A DNA stretch of 64,000 bases from an uncultured Clostridia bacterium (GCA_947624675.1 CANQLI010000010.1:1-64000), one strand, 5' to 3'. Positions 27,044 through 37,392 are shown, counted from the stretch's first letter. Notes: generated by a model from the letters alone, not told the origin. Numbers and translations: made by a program.

Positions 27044-28810
27044 TCACGCCTTTTTAGGAAGTGCGTACTTAGCCAGATACTTTTCCACATACGAATCAAA
27101 CTCTTCTCCGGAGGTTTTTACCGTCCTGAGATATTCGTGAGTTTCAAAGTTGTCGTCATTCACCTGAATCAGACAAACCGCCACATTTGAACAGTGATCC
27201 GACACTCTCTCAAGGCTTGTCAGAATATCCATAAATACAAAACCTGACTCCATTGAACAAGTTCCCTTCTGAAGCCTTTTTATATGTCTGCTTTTAAGCT
27301 TAGTCCTTAGCTGGTCTATTACTTCCTCGAGCGGCTCCACAAGATACGCGCTGTACAGGTCATTTTCGCTCAGCGCCGTTATTGATAAACCTATTATCTC
27401 CTCGGTCGCTCTGCACATTACCTCAAGCTCCGCAAGAGCCTTTTTGCTGAACTCGATTTTTTTAGTATGGAGCTCTTTTATTGATTCATATATATTTTTT
27501 GCATGATCTGATATTCTCTCATAGTCACTTATGGTATGAAGAATGGTTGAAGCCGTCTTTGAATCCTGTTTTGACATTTGCTGACTTGAAAGCTTTACAA
27601 GATATGTGCCGATAACATCCTCATACTTGTCAACCGTTTTTTCGGTATCGGGCACTCTGTTTGCAACAGCCTTATCCCACTTATTCAAAAGCGAGATAGC
27701 GTCCGAGATGTTCCTTTTAGCAAGCTTTGCCATTTTTATCGTCTGAGCCTTGCACTGTGCAACAGCAAATGAAGGTGCGGACATAAATCTTGAATCTATA
27801 ACCGGATCGTCATCGGACATCAGATCGCCTGTTTCCTTGTCCCTTACAAAGACATAAGAGAGCTTTTCAAGCAAATTGCTGAAAGGAAGAAGAACAATAG
27901 TTGTCACTACCTGGAAAACGGTATGTATCACCGCTATGTCAAATGTGTCAACAACATTACCTGTAAACGCAAAGTTAAATATTGCATTTAAAGGATAGTA
28001 TATCGCAACGACAAGGATCGTAGGAATAATGTTGAACAACAGATGTATTACCGCAACTCTCTTTGCGTTTTTGCTTGTTCCGACAGAAGATATTATTGCC
28101 GTTATACAGGTTCCTATGTGCTGTCCCATAATGATAGGAAGCGCTGAGCCAAATGTCACCGCACCCGTTGCGGAAAGCGCCTGTAAAATTCCGACTGACG
28201 CCGACGATGACTGTATTATTGCTGTCAGAACTGTTCCCGCGAGTATACCGAGGATCGGGTTGTCAAACATTACAAGTATATTTGTAAACTCAGGTATTTC
28301 GGCAAGCGGCTCAACAGCGCCGGTCATAAGCTCCATTCCATACATTAAGACGGCAAAGCCCAAAAGTATCATTCCCGTATGTTTATACTTCTCATTTTTA
28401 AGAAACATAAACAAAATGATTCCTATAAGAGCGAGAACCGGAGTAAAAGACGCCGGCTGTAAAAGCCTTATCCAAACGGTGTCGCCTTCTATTCCCATAA
28501 GCGATAATATCCAAGCCGTTACTGTAGTACCGATATTGGCGCCCATAATGATACCGATCGACTGTCTCAGCTTCATAATGCCTGAATTAACAAAGCCCAC
28601 CAGCATTACAGTTGTCGCTGATGACGACTGGATTATAGCTGTTACAGCGACACCGATAAGCACGCCCTTTATTGTGCTCGAGGTCAAACGGTCAAAGAGC
28701 TTTTCGAGTTTTCCTCCGGCAAGCCGCTCAAGCCCTTGTCCCATTACATTCATTCCGTACAGGAACAAAGCAAGTCCACCGATCAAAGTCAGCACAGAAA
28801 AAATATCCAT
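27044..28810 (-). CDS. Na/Pi cotransporter family protein with PhoU-like tail
   Basis: A 588-residue membrane protein. The first 320 residues hold the duplicated Na/Pi-cotransporter unit, each with an IQSSSATT-type loop (AIIQSSSATTVMLVG near 59-73 and AIIQSSSASVGILQ near 197-210). Residues from about 350 form a soluble PhoU-like helical domain (SDYERISDHAKNIYES, LERVSDHCSNVAVCL). It probably imports phosphate with sodium, with the tail sensing or modulating flux. First gene of a unit with phoP and phoR; AGGAG lies 10 nt before the ATG. Confidence 0.9.
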   Translation of the reverse strand: MDIFSVLTLIGGLALFLYGMNVMGQGLERLAGGKLEKLFDRLTSSTIKGVLIGVAVTAIIQSSSATTVMLVGFVNSGIMKLRQSIGIIMGANIGTTVTAWILSLMGIEGDTVWIRLLQPASFTPVLALIGIILFMFLKNEKYKHTGMILLGFAVLMYGMELMTGAVEPLAEIPEFTNILVMFDNPILGILAGTVLTAIIQSSSASVGILQALSATGAVTFGSALPIIMGQHIGTCITAIISSVGTSKNAKRVAVIHLLFNIIPTILVVAIYYPLNAIFNFAFTGNVVDTFDIAVIHTVFQVVTTIVLLPFSNLLEKLSYVFVRDKETGDLMSDDDPVIDSRFMSAPSFAVAQCKAQTIKMAKLAKRNISDAISLLNKWDKAVANRVPDTEKTVDKYEDVIGTYLVKLSSQQMSKQDSKTASTILHTISDYERISDHAKNIYESIKELHTKKIEFSKKALAELEVMCRATEEIIGLSITALSENDLYSAYLVEPLEEVIDQLRTKLKSRHIKRLQKGTCSMESGFVFMDILTSLERVSDHCSNVAVCLIQVNDDNFETHEYLRTVKTSGEEFDSYVEKYLAKYALPKKA

Positions 28811-28887
28811 ATCAAAGTTTCTCCTATTTTTATCCTTTTCTTTTTACAAACGCTCGTCTGAACATATAAATTTTCCTAAACAAAACA

Positions 28888-28893
28888 ATTATA
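28888..28893 (-). promoter_or_regulatory. -10 box of the nptA-phoP-phoR operon
   Basis: A perfect TATAAT on the minus strand with no good -35; the expected -35 region is occupied by the PhoP-box-like repeats, as is usual for activated Pho promoters. Confidence 0.65.
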
Positions 28894-28902
28894 AACTATA
28901 TT

Positions 28903-28941
28903 TGTAAAAATAATGCCACAGTATTGTAAAAATTATGTAAA
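28903..28941 (-). promoter_or_regulatory. PhoP box: four hexamers at 11-bp period
   Basis: On the minus strand TTTACA occurs at 28936-28941, 28925-28930 and 28903-28908, with a degenerate GTGGCA at 28914-28919, each start exactly 11 bp apart. Relative to the -10 they cover about -55 to -17, the position of the PhoP core-binding region at activated Bacillus promoters (TTAACA-like repeats with 4-6 bp spacing). Confidence 0.65.
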
Positions 28942-28957
28942 ATTATAGTTAAAACAA

Positions 28958-28988
28958 AACAGCCTGCGGCGAAAAGCCACAAGCTGTT
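28958..28988 (-). terminator. terminator of the ribosomal superoperon
   Basis: A 13-bp stem with G-U pairs on the minus strand (28976-28988 with 28958-28970), five-base loop, followed by TTGTTTT. It lies nine bases past the rplQ stop. Confidence 0.8.
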
Positions 28989-28996
28989 AAAATAAA

Positions 28997-29338
28997 TTAT
29001 ACCAACCGGATAATAGCCATCTCAGCAGCGTCTCCGCGCCTTGGTCCTGTCTTTATTATTTGAGTATAGCCTCCGTTGCGCTCAGCGTACTTTGGCGAAA
29101 TCTCATCAAAAAGCTTCTTAACAACGCCCTCCTTGGTAACATATGCCATTACCTGACGCTTGTTGTGAAGATCTTTTGTTTTACCCAGGGTAATCATCTT
29201 TTCAGTCATTGACTGAACCTCTTTAGCTCTTGCAACAGTAGTCTCTATCTGACCGTTTTCAAGCAGATAGGTAACCATCCCTCTGAGCATTGACTTTCTG
29301 TGGTCACTTGCTCTTCCAAGCTTTCTTGTTCCCGGCAT
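28997..29338 (-). CDS. rplQ: 50S ribosomal protein L17
   Basis: 113 residues starting [21 protein letters not shown], with the L17 signature around [10 protein letters not shown] and the C-terminal [17 protein letters not shown]17 lies near the polypeptide exit tunnel. Last gene of the superoperon, after rpoA as usual. Confidence 0.98.
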   Translation of the reverse strand: MPGTRKLGRASDHRKSMLRGMVTYLLENGQIETTVARAKEVQSMTEKMITLGKTKDLHNKRQVMAYVTKEGVVKKLFDEISPKYAERNGGYTQIIKTGPRRGDAAEMAIIRLV

Positions 29339-29376
29339 TTGATATTCACTCCTTACTGTTCGTTAGTAATTTTAGG

Positions 29377-30333
29377 TTAGTCCTCTTCCGAGCTAAGCTC
29401 ATATCCTAAGCTGTTGAGCTTTCCCTTTACCTCTTCAAATGACTTCTTACCGAGGTTTCTAACCTTCATCATTTCTTCCTCTGATTTTTCGATCAGATCG
29501 TTTACCGTGTTGATACCGGCTCTCTTAAGGCAGTTAAAGCTTCTTACCGAAAGATCAAGCTCCTCGATAGTCATCTCCAAAACCTTTTCCTTGCCCTTGT
29601 CGTCTTTTTCCGACATTATCTCAACGACACTAGTTTCCTCGGACAGCTCAACAAACAAATTAAGGTGCTCGGTCAAAAGCTTTGCCGCAAGCGAAACCGC
29701 TTCCTTTGCGGAGATAGTTCCGTCTGTCCAAACCTCTAGCGTAAGCTTATCATAATCGGTGATCTGTCCTACTCTGGTGTTTTCAACCGTATAATTCACC
29801 TTTGTGACCGGTGTATATATGCTGTCTACCGCAATAACGCCTATTGGCGCTCCCGGCATATACGACTTGTTCTTTTCAGCAGAAACATAGCCTCTGCCCC
29901 TGTCGACTACGATCTCCATATACAGCTTTGCATCCTCACCAAGAGTTGCAATGTGCATATCCGGAACCAAAATATCGACCTCAGAATCAGTCTTAATATC
30001 TCCGGCTGTGACCTCGCCTTCCCCCTCAGCTTCAATATAGATCGTCTTTGGACCTTCGCCGTGGAGCTTTGCAATAAGTCCCTTCAAATTGAGGATTATC
30101 TCTGTGACATCCTCCTTAACTCCGGGGATAGTGGAAAACTCATGGTGAACTCCGTCGATCTTTACTGAATTTACAGCCACACCGGGTAAAGAGGAGAGTA
30201 GTACCCTTCTTAAGCTGTTGCCAAGGGTAGTACCATAGCCACGCTCTAACGGTTCAAGAACAAACCTTCCGTATGTTCCGTTGCTTTCGAGCTTTGCTAC
30301 TTCGATTTCCGGCTTTTCGATCTTTTCAAGCAT
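29377..30333 (-). CDS. rpoA: RNA polymerase subunit alpha
   Basis: 318 residues. The N-terminal domain ([30 protein letters not shown] region) dimerises and nucleates core assembly; the C-terminal domain ([29 protein letters not shown]) contacts UP elements and activators. GGAGGG lies before the ATG. Located between rpsD and rplQ in the standard alpha operon. Confidence 0.99.
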   Translation of the reverse strand: MLEKIEKPEIEVAKLESNGTYGRFVLEPLERGYGTTLGNSLRRVLLSSLPGVAVNSVKIDGVHHEFSTIPGVKEDVTEIILNLKGLIAKLHGEGPKTIYIEAEGEGEVTAGDIKTDSEVDILVPDMHIATLGEDAKLYMEIVVDRGRGYVSAEKNKSYMPGAPIGVIAVDSIYTPVTKVNYTVENTRVGQITDYDKLTLEVWTDGTISAKEAVSLAAKLLTEHLNLFVELSEETSVVEIMSEKDDKGKEKVLEMTIEELDLSVRSFNCLKRAGINTVNDLIEKSEEEMMKVRNLGKKSFEEVKGKLNSLGYELSSEED

Positions 30334-30414
30334 TATAAACCCTCCTGTTCATAAAACCGTGTTTAAAAGAGTATGAATAATAACCTCTCGCCGTAAAAAG
30401 CAATATATAAAATA

Positions 30415-31011
30415 TTACTTAGAGTACAGCTCGACGATAAGATGCTCTTCTACCTCATAATCAAGGTCTTCCTTTTGTGCTAAACGAATGACCTTTGCTG
30501 AGGACGCATCTCTGTTCATATCAAGCCATGTAGGAATAACTCTTCCCTTTGTAGCCTCAATGATCTCCTTGAACTTAACGCTTGACTTGCTCTTTTCTCT
30601 AAGAGAAATCTCATCTCCCGGTTTTACCCTGTAAGAAGGAATATCGACTCTCTTACCGTTCACATTAAAGTGTCCGTGAGTTACAAGCTGTCTTGCTTCT
30701 CTTCTTGTCATTGAAAGACCCATTCTGAAAACGACATTATCAAGACGAGATTCAAGCATAGTAAGAAGGTTTGCACCTGCCTGACCCTCCTGCTTCTCAG
30801 CAAGGTCAAAGTAGTGGGAAAACTGCTTCTCAAGCATTCCGTAGATAAACTTCAGCTTCTGCTTTTCCTTAAGCTGCATTCCGTAATCGGAAACCTTTCT
30901 TCTTTTGTTTGCATTAGGATCTCTCTTCGTTTCCTTACCAACGCCCATTACCATAGGGCTGATTCCCAATGATTTGCACTTCTTTAAAATTGGTTCTCTG
31001 TTTACTGCCAT
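30415..31011 (-). CDS. rpsD: 30S ribosomal protein S4
   Basis: 198 residues with an S4 RNA-binding domain (RLDNVVFRMGLSMTRREARQLVTHGHFNVNG in parts). It lacks the N-terminal Cys4 zinc motif of some S4 proteins. S4 initiates 30S assembly on the 16S 5' domain and is a known autoregulator in several bacteria. Its start follows an 86-nt gap with two hairpins. Confidence 0.98.
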   Translation of the reverse strand: MAVNREPILKKCKSLGISPMVMGVGKETKRDPNANKRRKVSDYGMQLKEKQKLKFIYGMLEKQFSHYFDLAEKQEGQAGANLLTMLESRLDNVVFRMGLSMTRREARQLVTHGHFNVNGKRVDIPSYRVKPGDEISLREKSKSSVKFKEIIEATKGRVIPTWLDMNRDASSAKVIRLAQKEDLDYEVEEHLIVELYSK

Positions 31012-31039
31012 AGTAAAATCCTCCGTTTTTTAAAAAATA

Positions 31040-31090
31040 TCCGATCTTTATTTATAATACTATCGGACGCCAAGTAAACTTAAAACTTGG
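31040..31090 (-). promoter_or_regulatory. hairpins in the rpsK-rpsD gap, attenuator-like
   Basis: Read on the minus strand: CCAAGT...ACTTGG (31085-31090 with 31070-31075), then TCCGAT...ATCGGA (31062-31067 with 31040-31045) followed at once by a T-rich run just before the rpsD Shine-Dalgarno. This could be a transcription attenuator or S4-binding leader. Confidence 0.4.
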
Positions 31091-31097
31091 TTTTGTA

Positions 31098-31493
31098 CTA
31101 AACTCTTCTTCTCTTTGGCGGGCGGCATCCGTTATGAGGGATCGGTGTGACATCCTTGATAAGTCTTACCTCAAGCTCCTCTGTCTGAAGCGCTCTTATA
31201 GCAGCTTCTCTTCCTGCGCCCGGTCCTTTAACATATACCTCAACAGACTTAAGTCCGTGCTCCTTTGCAGCCCTTGCTGCAGTTTCCGCTGCGGTCTGTG
31301 CAGCAAACGGTGTGCTCTTCTTTGAGCCTCTGAAGCCTAGTCCGCCTGCGGAAGCCCACGAAATAGCATTTCCCTGCATATCTGTTATAGTAACTATCGT
31401 GTTATTGAAGGTTGACTGGATATGAACCTGTCCCTGTTCAATATTCTTTCTGTCCTTACGGCGACGAATAACCTTTTTCTTCGGCTGAGCCAT
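31098..31493 (-). CDS. rpsK: 30S ribosomal protein S11
   Basis: 131 residues: [41 protein letters not shown] and the C-terminal [15 protein letters not shown] are classic S11. It forms part of the 30S platform. Between rpsM and rpsD. Confidence 0.99.
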   Translation of the reverse strand: MAQPKKKVIRRRKDRKNIEQGQVHIQSTFNNTIVTITDMQGNAISWASAGGLGFRGSKKSTPFAAQTAAETAARAAKEHGLKSVEVYVKGPGAGREAAIRALQTEELEVRLIKDVTPIPHNGCRPPKRRRV

Positions 31494-31508
31494 GTTCTAT
31501 ATCCCTCC

Positions 31509-31877
31509 TTACTTCTTCTTGTTAGCAATAGTCTTCTTCGGACCCTTGCGTGTTCTTGCGTTTGTCTTTGTTCTCTGTCCTCTTACCGGAAGTCCCTTTC
31601 TGTGACGGACTCCTCTGTAACAGCCTATCTCGACAAGTCTCTTTATATTGAGAGCGACATTTCTCCTAAGATCACCCTCAACAGTCACATTCTTGTCGAT
31701 ATACTCACGAAGCTTAGCAACGTCGTCCTCTGAAAGGTCCTTAACTCTTGTATCGGGATTAACTCCCGTTTCTTTTAAGATCTTTTTTGCAATGTTCGGA
31801 CCGATTCCGTAGATATAAGTTAGTCCTGCTTCAACTCTCTTATCTCTAGGAAGGTCAATACCAGCAATACGAGCCAT
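31509..31877 (-). CDS. rpsM: 30S ribosomal protein S13
   Basis: 122 residues starting [16 protein letters not shown], with IYGIG and the basic tail [19 protein letters not shown] that touches P-site tRNA. A helix-two-turn-helix S13 fold. First large gene of the alpha part, after rpmJ. Confidence 0.99.
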   Translation of the reverse strand: MARIAGIDLPRDKRVEAGLTYIYGIGPNIAKKILKETGVNPDTRVKDLSEDDVAKLREYIDKNVTVEGDLRRNVALNIKRLVEIGCYRGVRHRKGLPVRGQRTKTNARTRKGPKKTIANKKK

Positions 31878-31905
31878 AAATTAGCTGCACCTCCATTTTT
31901 TTAAG

Positions 31906-32019
31906 TTAGCCTTGTCTTTGCTTGTGCTTAGGGTTTTGGCAAATAACCATTACCTTACCCTTTCTCTTAATGATCTTGCACTTTTCACAGATCGGCTTAA
32001 CTGAAGGTCTTACTTTCAT
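31906..32019 (-). CDS. rpmJ: 50S ribosomal protein L36
   Basis: A 37-codon gene: [20 protein letters not shown], then [17 protein letters not shown]. The zinc-type ligands C11, C14, C27 and H32 are all present. GGAGG lies 8 nt before the ATG. Between infA and rpsM, its standard place. Confidence 0.98.
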   Translation of the reverse strand: MKVRPSVKPICEKCKIIKRKGKVMVICQNPKHKQRQG

Positions 32020-32081
32020 TGAAATACCTCCTTTAAATATACCCGAAAGCGTATATCCGCTTTCTAAAACGTGTGTACCCT

Positions 32082-32303
32082 TTATTCCTTTGAACGCCAG
32101 GTAATTCTTCCCTTAGTCAAATCATAAGGCGACATTTCGACCGTTACCTTATCACCCGGAACGATACGAATGTAATTTGTTCTCAGCTTTCCGGAAATAT
32201 GCGCAAGGATCTCGTGGCCGTTTTGAAGCTCAACTCTGAATGTTGTGTTCCTTAAAGCCTCCTTGACGATTCCTTCAACCTCGATAGCATCGCTTTTTGA
32301 CAT
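32082..32303 (-). CDS. infA: translation initiation factor IF-1
   Basis: A 73-residue S1-fold protein starting [20 protein letters not shown], with the usual [20 protein letters not shown] region and ending RITWRSKE. The frame extends 24 codons further to a GTG at 32375, but that extension resembles nothing in IF-1, so the start at 32303 is preferred. Its Shine-Dalgarno is weak. Confidence 0.97.
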   Translation of the reverse strand: MSKSDAIEVEGIVKEALRNTTFRVELQNGHEILAHISGKLRTNYIRIVPGDKVTVEMSPYDLTKGRITWRSKE

Positions 32304-32524
32304 ATTTGCTTGCACACCCCTTTTAGGTTGGTGGTCTGATTGAGTTTGGTTTTGGGTCATAAACTCACTCAACACCTGTTTGCTTAAGACCCGATATATG
32401 CCTGCCGTCAGGGTGAAATGTTCCCCTTAACTAGAGGCCGTCCTATGCCCTTACCGCAACAAGTCAGCGCATAAGACCTGACGCAAAGCACAGATCTGAT
32501 CTTTCCTATGAACAACGCCTATCC
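32304..32524 (-). other. 221-bp gap between map and infA without a recognised gene
   Basis: In many Clostridia a short KOW-domain gene sits here; I could not find one in any frame. The minus strand holds small stems (GTCAG/CTGAC near 32460-32480 and AGGG/CCCT around the GGGGAACATTTCACCC stretch). No promoter with both boxes was recognised. Confidence 0.4.
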
Positions 32525-33274
32525 TTATTCCGGATCAGTCAATATTACCGCTCCGTCATTAGTTATGGCGATTGTATGCTCAAAATGAGCTGACAGTTTA
32601 CCGTCCTTTGTTTTTACAGTCCACTCGTCGGGCATAACATATATCTTCTCGGTACCCATATTTATCATAGGTTCGATAGCTATTACCATACCCTCCGTCA
32701 GGCGAACACCTCTTCCCTGTTTTCCGTAATTCGGAACCTCGGGGTCTTCGTGAAGGTCTTTACCTACGCCGTGTCCGACAAACTGTCTTACTACGGAATA
32801 TCCGTTGTCCTCATTATATTTCTGGATAGCATAGCCTATATCCCCAAGCCGCACTCCCGGCTTTGCCATTGAAATAGCGAGATACAGACTCTCCTCTGTG
32901 GATTTTAACAAGGCCTCAGCCTCTTCGCTGATTTTCCCAACGGCAAAGGTCTTGCAGCTATCACCGTGGAAGCCGTCGATATAAGCCCCCACATCTACCG
33001 AAACTATATCTCCTTCTAAAAGCTTTCTTGGTCCCGGTATACCGTGTATTACCTCGTCGTTTACCGATATACAGGCGCTTCCCGGAAAACCGCCGTATCC
33101 TAAGAAAGACGGCTGTGCTCCGTGGGACACAATATACCTGTGAATGATCTTATCAAGCTCATAGGTCGTCATTCCGGGAGTGATCGTTTCTCCTGCGTGC
33201 TCAAGCGCACCGGCGGTGATCCTTCCCGCTTTTTTCATAGTTTCGATCTCTTTATCGGATTTTACAGAAATCAT
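32525..33274 (-). CDS. map: type I methionine aminopeptidase
   Basis: A 249-residue two-metal enzyme that removes the initiator methionine from new proteins. Expected metal-binding residues are present: D in SVDVGAYIDG, D in FHGDSCKTFAVG, H in VGHGVGKDLHEDP, E in AIEPM, and E in HFEHTIAIT. The short form without a zinc-finger extension. Twelve bases after adk. Confidence 0.97.
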   Translation of the reverse strand: MISVKSDKEIETMKKAGRITAGALEHAGETITPGMTTYELDKIIHRYIVSHGAQPSFLGYGGFPGSACISVNDEVIHGIPGPRKLLEGDIVSVDVGAYIDGFHGDSCKTFAVGKISEEAEALLKSTEESLYLAISMAKPGVRLGDIGYAIQKYNEDNGYSVVRQFVGHGVGKDLHEDPEVPNYGKQGRGVRLTEGMVIAIEPMINMGTEKIYVMPDEWTVKTKDGKLSAHFEHTIAITNDGAVILTDPE

Positions 33275-33285
33275 CTATATTTCCT

Positions 33286-33918
33286 CTAGCCCTTTATAGC
33301 TTCAAGCGTAAGGCGTGAGGTATCCTTTACCTCTTCCTGTCCCTCGACCGTTACAAGCTTTCCCTGTGCCTCATAATATCCTTTAAGCGGAGCGGTCTGC
33401 TCGTGATATATCTTAAGGCGAGACTCAACAGTCGCTGGCTCATCGTCTTTTCTTATAACCGTCTTTGCTCCGCAGGCATCACATATACCTTCAACCTTTG
33501 TCGGCTTAAAATCAATGTGATAGGAATTTCCGCAGCCCTCGCAAACTCTTCTTCCTGAAAGTCTCTGCTTTATCTTTTCGTCGGGCACATAGATTTCTAT
33601 TACCTTATCTATCGTGACGCCCATATTGTCAAGCGCCTCTGCCTGAGGAACTGTTCTCGGAAAGCCATCGAGAATAAATCCGTTTTTACAGTCATCTTCA
33701 GCTATTCTGTCCTTTAGAATTCCGATAACGACCTCATCCGGAACAAGCTTTCCGCTATCCATATAGCTTTTCGCTTCAAGTCCGCTTTTGGTTTGGTTTT
33801 TAACTGCCGCTCTGAGCATATTTCCGGTGGAGATCGTAGGTATCTCAAGCTCCTTACAGATAACCTCTGCCTGCGTTCCCTTTCCTGCACCGGGTGCTCC
33901 TAAAAGAATAAGATTCAT
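33286..33918 (-). CDS. adk: adenylate kinase
   Basis: A 210-residue kinase for AMP + ATP to 2 ADP. P-loop [10 protein letters not shown] at 7-16, [13 protein letters not shown], and a zinc-type LID domain with four cysteines in two pairs (CEGCG and CDACG). Located between secY and map in the common firmicute order. Confidence 0.98.
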   Translation of the reverse strand: MNLILLGAPGAGKGTQAEVICKELEIPTISTGNMLRAAVKNQTKSGLEAKSYMDSGKLVPDEVVIGILKDRIAEDDCKNGFILDGFPRTVPQAEALDNMGVTIDKVIEIYVPDEKIKQRLSGRRVCEGCGNSYHIDFKPTKVEGICDACGAKTVIRKDDEPATVESRLKIYHEQTAPLKGYYEAQGKLVTVEGQEEVKDTSRLTLEAIKG

Positions 33919-33938
33919 ATAAGCTTTCCTTTCAGTTT

Positions 33939-35258
33939 TTATTCCAGGAATCCCTTGTGATGACGCATCATCATCTGAGACTCTAGTGTGCGAACGGTTT
34001 CAAGCGATACGCTTACGATAATCAGGATAGATGTACCTCCCATAGCGATTCCGCTGATTCCCGAGAAGTTTGCAAAGAAAATAGGGAATATCGCAATAAT
34101 TCCAAGGAATATAGCTCCTACAAGCGTTATCTTTGAAAGAACTCTCTTTATAAAGTCGCTCGTCGGCTTTCCGGGACGGATTCCCGGGATTCCTCCGTTA
34201 TTTTGTCTTAGATTGTTTGCGATCTCGATAGGATTGTACTGCATCGAAACATAGAAGTAGTTAAATCCTATAATGAGAAGGAAGTATAATACCGCATAGA
34301 ATATGCTGTCTGTGCTGAACCAGTTTAGCAAGCCGACATAAAAGTTCTGCCAAAATCCTGTCGGATTAGTCGGTCTTGCGATAAACAACTCAAGAGTAGA
34401 CGGAAGAGACATAAACGACATCGCAAATATGATAGGCAATACTCCGCTCATTGCGACCTTTACCGGGATGTACGAATTCTGTCCGCCGTACATTTTTCTT
34501 CCTACAACTCTTTTTGCATACTGTATCGGAATTCTTCTCTCTGCATTGTCCATAAAGATGATAAACGCTATCATCAGTACAAATATAACCACAACTATCG
34601 GAACAGTGATGATATATTTCATCTCTCCGTTTTTTAGATAATTTATTAACTGAAGAACAGCACGAGGACCTCTTGAAATGATACCCGCAAAAAGTATCAT
34701 CGAAATTCCGTTTCCGATACCCTTATCATTGATCTGGTCTCCGAGCCAGATGATAAACGCAGAACCTGCTACAAAACAGCCTATTATAACGGCAGCAGCA
34801 AAGATTCCGGAAAATCCCGATGTGTACTTGACAGCGTGTGCTGAATTTTTAAGGGTGAGATAATAAGCCCAGCCCTGAAACAGCGCAATACCGAAGGCTG
34901 TATACCGGGTAATCTTGTTTATCTTCTTTCTGCCCTCCTGACCTTCCTTCGACATCCTCTCAAGAGGAGGAATCGCATATGTCAGAAGCTGTATGATGAT
35001 CGAAGCGTTGATATAAGGCGAAATCGACAGACACAAAAGCGTAGCCTGTGAGAATGCGCCACCCGAGAGCATATTCAGGTAATTGAAAAAGTTACCTGAG
35101 TCTCCCGACAATTTGAACCACTCCTGAATCGTCGCCTGATCAAGATACGGAACCGGAATCGCTGAACCTATACGGTAGATGATGATTATCAAAAGTGTGA
35201 ATAAGATCTTTTTTCTAAGGTCTGCTACTTTCCATGCGTTTCTTAAAGTCTGTAACAC
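33939..35258 (-). CDS. secY: preprotein translocase subunit SecY
   Basis: A 439-residue ten-helix channel protein of the Sec translocon. SecY landmarks: IPVPYLDQ near the N-terminus, [23 protein letters not shown] segment, [14 protein letters not shown], and [14 protein letters not shown] in the C-terminal half. Its start is one base past the rplO stop. Confidence 0.98.
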   Translation of the reverse strand: MLQTLRNAWKVADLRKKILFTLLIIIIYRIGSAIPVPYLDQATIQEWFKLSGDSGNFFNYLNMLSGGAFSQATLLCLSISPYINASIIIQLLTYAIPPLERMSKEGQEGRKKINKITRYTAFGIALFQGWAYYLTLKNSAHAVKYTSGFSGIFAAAVIIGCFVAGSAFIIWLGDQINDKGIGNGISMILFAGIISRGPRAVLQLINYLKNGEMKYIITVPIVVVIFVLMIAFIIFMDNAERRIPIQYAKRVVGRKMYGGQNSYIPVKVAMSGVLPIIFAMSFMSLPSTLELFIARPTNPTGFWQNFYVGLLNWFSTDSIFYAVLYFLLIIGFNYFYVSMQYNPIEIANNLRQNNGGIPGIRPGKPTSDFIKRVLSKITLVGAIFLGIIAIFPIFFANFSGISGIAMGGTSILIIVSVSLETVRTLESQMMMRHHKGFLE

Positions 35259-35259
35259 T

Positions 35260-35700
35260 TCAGATCACCTCAGCCTTTCCGCCTGCCTTTTCAATCTTTT
35301 CCGCAGCCGCTTTTGTGAAAGCGTCAGCCTTTACCGTGATCTTCTTAGTGAGCGAGCCGTTTCCGAGTATCTTTACGGCATCATATCTGCCGTTTACAAG
35401 TCCGGACGCCCTTAAAAGCTCCTCATCAACTGTGATTCCGTCATTGAATTTTTCTAGGTCGCTTACATTAACTGTTGCATACTTCTTAGCAAAAATGTTG
35501 TTAAATCCTCTCTTAGGAGTTCTTCTTGCTAAAGAAGTCTGTCCTCCTTCAAATCCGGGTCTGATTCCGCCGCCGGAACGAGCCTTCTGACCCTTATGTC
35601 CCTTGCCTGCGGTCTTACCCTGTCCCGAGCCGTGTCCTCTGCCGATTCTCTTTGATTCTTTAACAGAGCCTGCGGCCGGTGAAAGTTCATGTAATTTCAT
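35260..35700 (-). CDS. rplO: 50S ribosomal protein L15
   Basis: 146 residues beginning [22 protein letters not shown], with the basic [19 protein letters not shown] stretch and [19 protein letters not shown]15 binds 23S rRNA late in assembly. Confidence 0.98.
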   Translation of the reverse strand: MKLHELSPAAGSVKESKRIGRGHGSGQGKTAGKGHKGQKARSGGGIRPGFEGGQTSLARRTPKRGFNNIFAKKYATVNVSDLEKFNDGITVDEELLRASGLVNGRYDAVKILGNGSLTKKITVKADAFTKAAAEKIEKAGGKAEVI

Positions 35701-35719
35701 TAGATCTGCACCTCCCTAA

Positions 35720-35899
35720 TTACGCTTCGGTAACCTTAATCAGATGCGAGATCTTCTTAATTTTACCCTGTGTCTGTGCGTTATCAGGTTGAATTGTTAC
35801 CGCACCGATTTTTCTAAGACCAAGAGAACGGGCAGTTGCAATCTGATTTTCGGTTTTTGAGTTTAAGCTCTTAACCAATGTGATCTTTAATTTTGCCAT
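35720..35899 (-). CDS. rpmD: 50S ribosomal protein L30
   Basis: A 59-residue protein read by direct translation: MAKLKITLVKSLNSKTENQI, then ATARSLGLRKIGAVTIQPDN and a Lys-rich end finishing in VTEA. It is the short bacterial L30. AGGAGG precedes the ATG. Between rpsE and rplO. Confidence 0.97.
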   Translation of the reverse strand: MAKLKITLVKSLNSKTENQIATARSLGLRKIGAVTIQPDNAQTQGKIKKISHLIKVTEA

Positions 35900-35913
35900 T
35901 TTTTAAGTCCTCC

Positions 35914-36414
35914 TTAGCCCAGTATTTCTTTTACCGTCTTACCTCTTTTTGCTGCAACCTCCTCAGCGGATTTTACAGACGCAAGACCGTTTATCGTAGC
36001 TCTTACTACATTGCAAGGATTATTTGAACGAAGAGACTTTGTTCTTATATCCTTAATTCCCGCCATCTCAACAACTGCTCTGACGGGTCCCCCTGCGATT
36101 ACTCCGGTACCGGGTGCGGCAGGTCTCATCAAAACTCTGCCTGCTCCAAAGGCACCTACGACCTCGTGAGGAATAGTTGTACCCTTTAATGAAACCCTGA
36201 TAAGGTTTTTCTTAGCGTCCTCAATACCCTTTCGGATAGCGTCGGGAACTTCGCTTGATTTTCCGAGTCCGAAGCCTACGATTCCGTTTCCGTCGCCGAC
36301 TACAATAAGAGCTGAGAACTTTCTGATGCGTCCGCCCTTAACGGTTTTTGAAACCATATTAATAGCGACAACCTTTTCTGTAAGTTCCATATTAGAAGCA
36401 TCTATTAAAGCCAA
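35914..36414 (-). CDS. rpsE: 30S ribosomal protein S5
   Basis: 166 residues with the S5 N-terminal dsRNA-binding domain ([34 protein letters not shown]) and C-terminal domain. The longest frame begins nine codons upstream, but a TTG at 36412-36414 with GGAGG 8 nt before it begins [13 protein letters not shown], which matches other clostridial S5 proteins; a TTG start is therefore called. Confidence 0.96.
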   Translation of the reverse strand: MALIDASNMELTEKVVAINMVSKTVKGGRIRKFSALIVVGDGNGIVGFGLGKSSEVPDAIRKGIEDAKKNLIRVSLKGTTIPHEVVGAFGAGRVLMRPAAPGTGVIAGGPVRAVVEMAGIKDIRTKSLRSNNPCNVVRATINGLASVKSAEEVAAKRGKTVKEILG

Positions 36415-36468
36415 AAGTATTACCTCCTTATAAACTTTCACAGTTTAACTGTGCTGCACAAATTTTTC

Positions 36469-36825
36469 TCAGAACTTAAGTCCGCCCTCACGAGCGCCGT
36501 CAGCAAGCTCCTTGACTCTTCCGTGATAGAGGTATCCTCCTCTGTCAAATACAACAGTGTCGATACCCTTGTCGGAACAAGCCTTTGCAATAGCCTCGCC
36601 GACCTTTTTAGCGCCCTCCTTGTTTCCGCCGTCCTCAAGCTTTAATGAAAGTGATGATGCGGATACGAGAGTTGCACCGTTTGTGTCGTCGATTACCTGT
36701 GCGTATATATGCTTAGCGGAGCGAAATACACTCAAACGGGGACACTGCGCAGTTCCTGAAATTTTCTTGCGGACCTTAGCGTGTCTTTTAGCTCTAGCCA
36801 ATGCTTTATCAGCCTTTTTAACCAT
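36469..36825 (-). CDS. rplR: 50S ribosomal protein L18
   Basis: 118 residues: [37 protein letters not shown], and [20 protein letters not shown] near the end. L18 helps bind 5S rRNA. Between rplF and rpsE. Confidence 0.98.
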   Translation of the reverse strand: MVKKADKALARAKRHAKVRKKISGTAQCPRLSVFRSAKHIYAQVIDDTNGATLVSASSLSLKLEDGGNKEGAKKVGEAIAKACSDKGIDTVVFDRGGYLYHGRVKELADGAREGGLKF

Positions 36826-36846
36826 AGTATTTTACACTCCCTTCTC

Positions 36847-37392
36847 TTATTTACCCTTACCGGCTTTTCCTTCTTTACGAATGATCCTCTCGCCTTCGTA
36901 ACGAATACCCTTGCCCTTATATGGCTCCGGCGGGCGCTTTTCACGGATCTCGCTCGCATACTGACCCACTATCTGCTTGTCGATTCCGTTTACGACGATC
37001 TTGTTCGGTGCGGGAACATCTATTGTTATCCCATCCTTTTCCGGCATAACCACCTGATGTGAAAAGCCGAGATTCATAACAAGATCCTTGCCCTGCTTTG
37101 CGGCTCTGTATCCGACGCCCTCGATCTCAAGAGTTTTTGAATAACCGTTTGTAACTCCCTCGATCATATTACTTATAAGCGTTCTTGTCAGACCGTGAAG
37201 CGACTTGTGAAACTTATCTTCTGAAGGACGAGAAACCTTTACCTCGCCTCCCTCACAGGTTATTATCATATCACTGTGAAAATTTTTAGTAATCGTTCCC
37301 TTTGGGCCCTTAACAGTAACTGCGTTGCCATCAGAAATGCTGACATCCACTCCGGCGGGAACACTAATTGGTTTATTACCGATTCTTGACAT
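36847..37392 (-). CDS. rplF: 50S ribosomal protein L6
   Basis: 181 residues with two L6 folds: [19 protein letters not shown] at the start and the signature [20 protein letters not shown] at the end. L6 lies near the factor-binding site. Confidence 0.99.
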   Translation of the reverse strand: MSRIGNKPISVPAGVDVSISDGNAVTVKGPKGTITKNFHSDMIITCEGGEVKVSRPSEDKFHKSLHGLTRTLISNMIEGVTNGYSKTLEIEGVGYRAAKQGKDLVMNLGFSHQVVMPEKDGITIDVPAPNKIVVNGIDKQIVGQYASEIREKRPPEPYKGKGIRYEGERIIRKEGKAGKGK

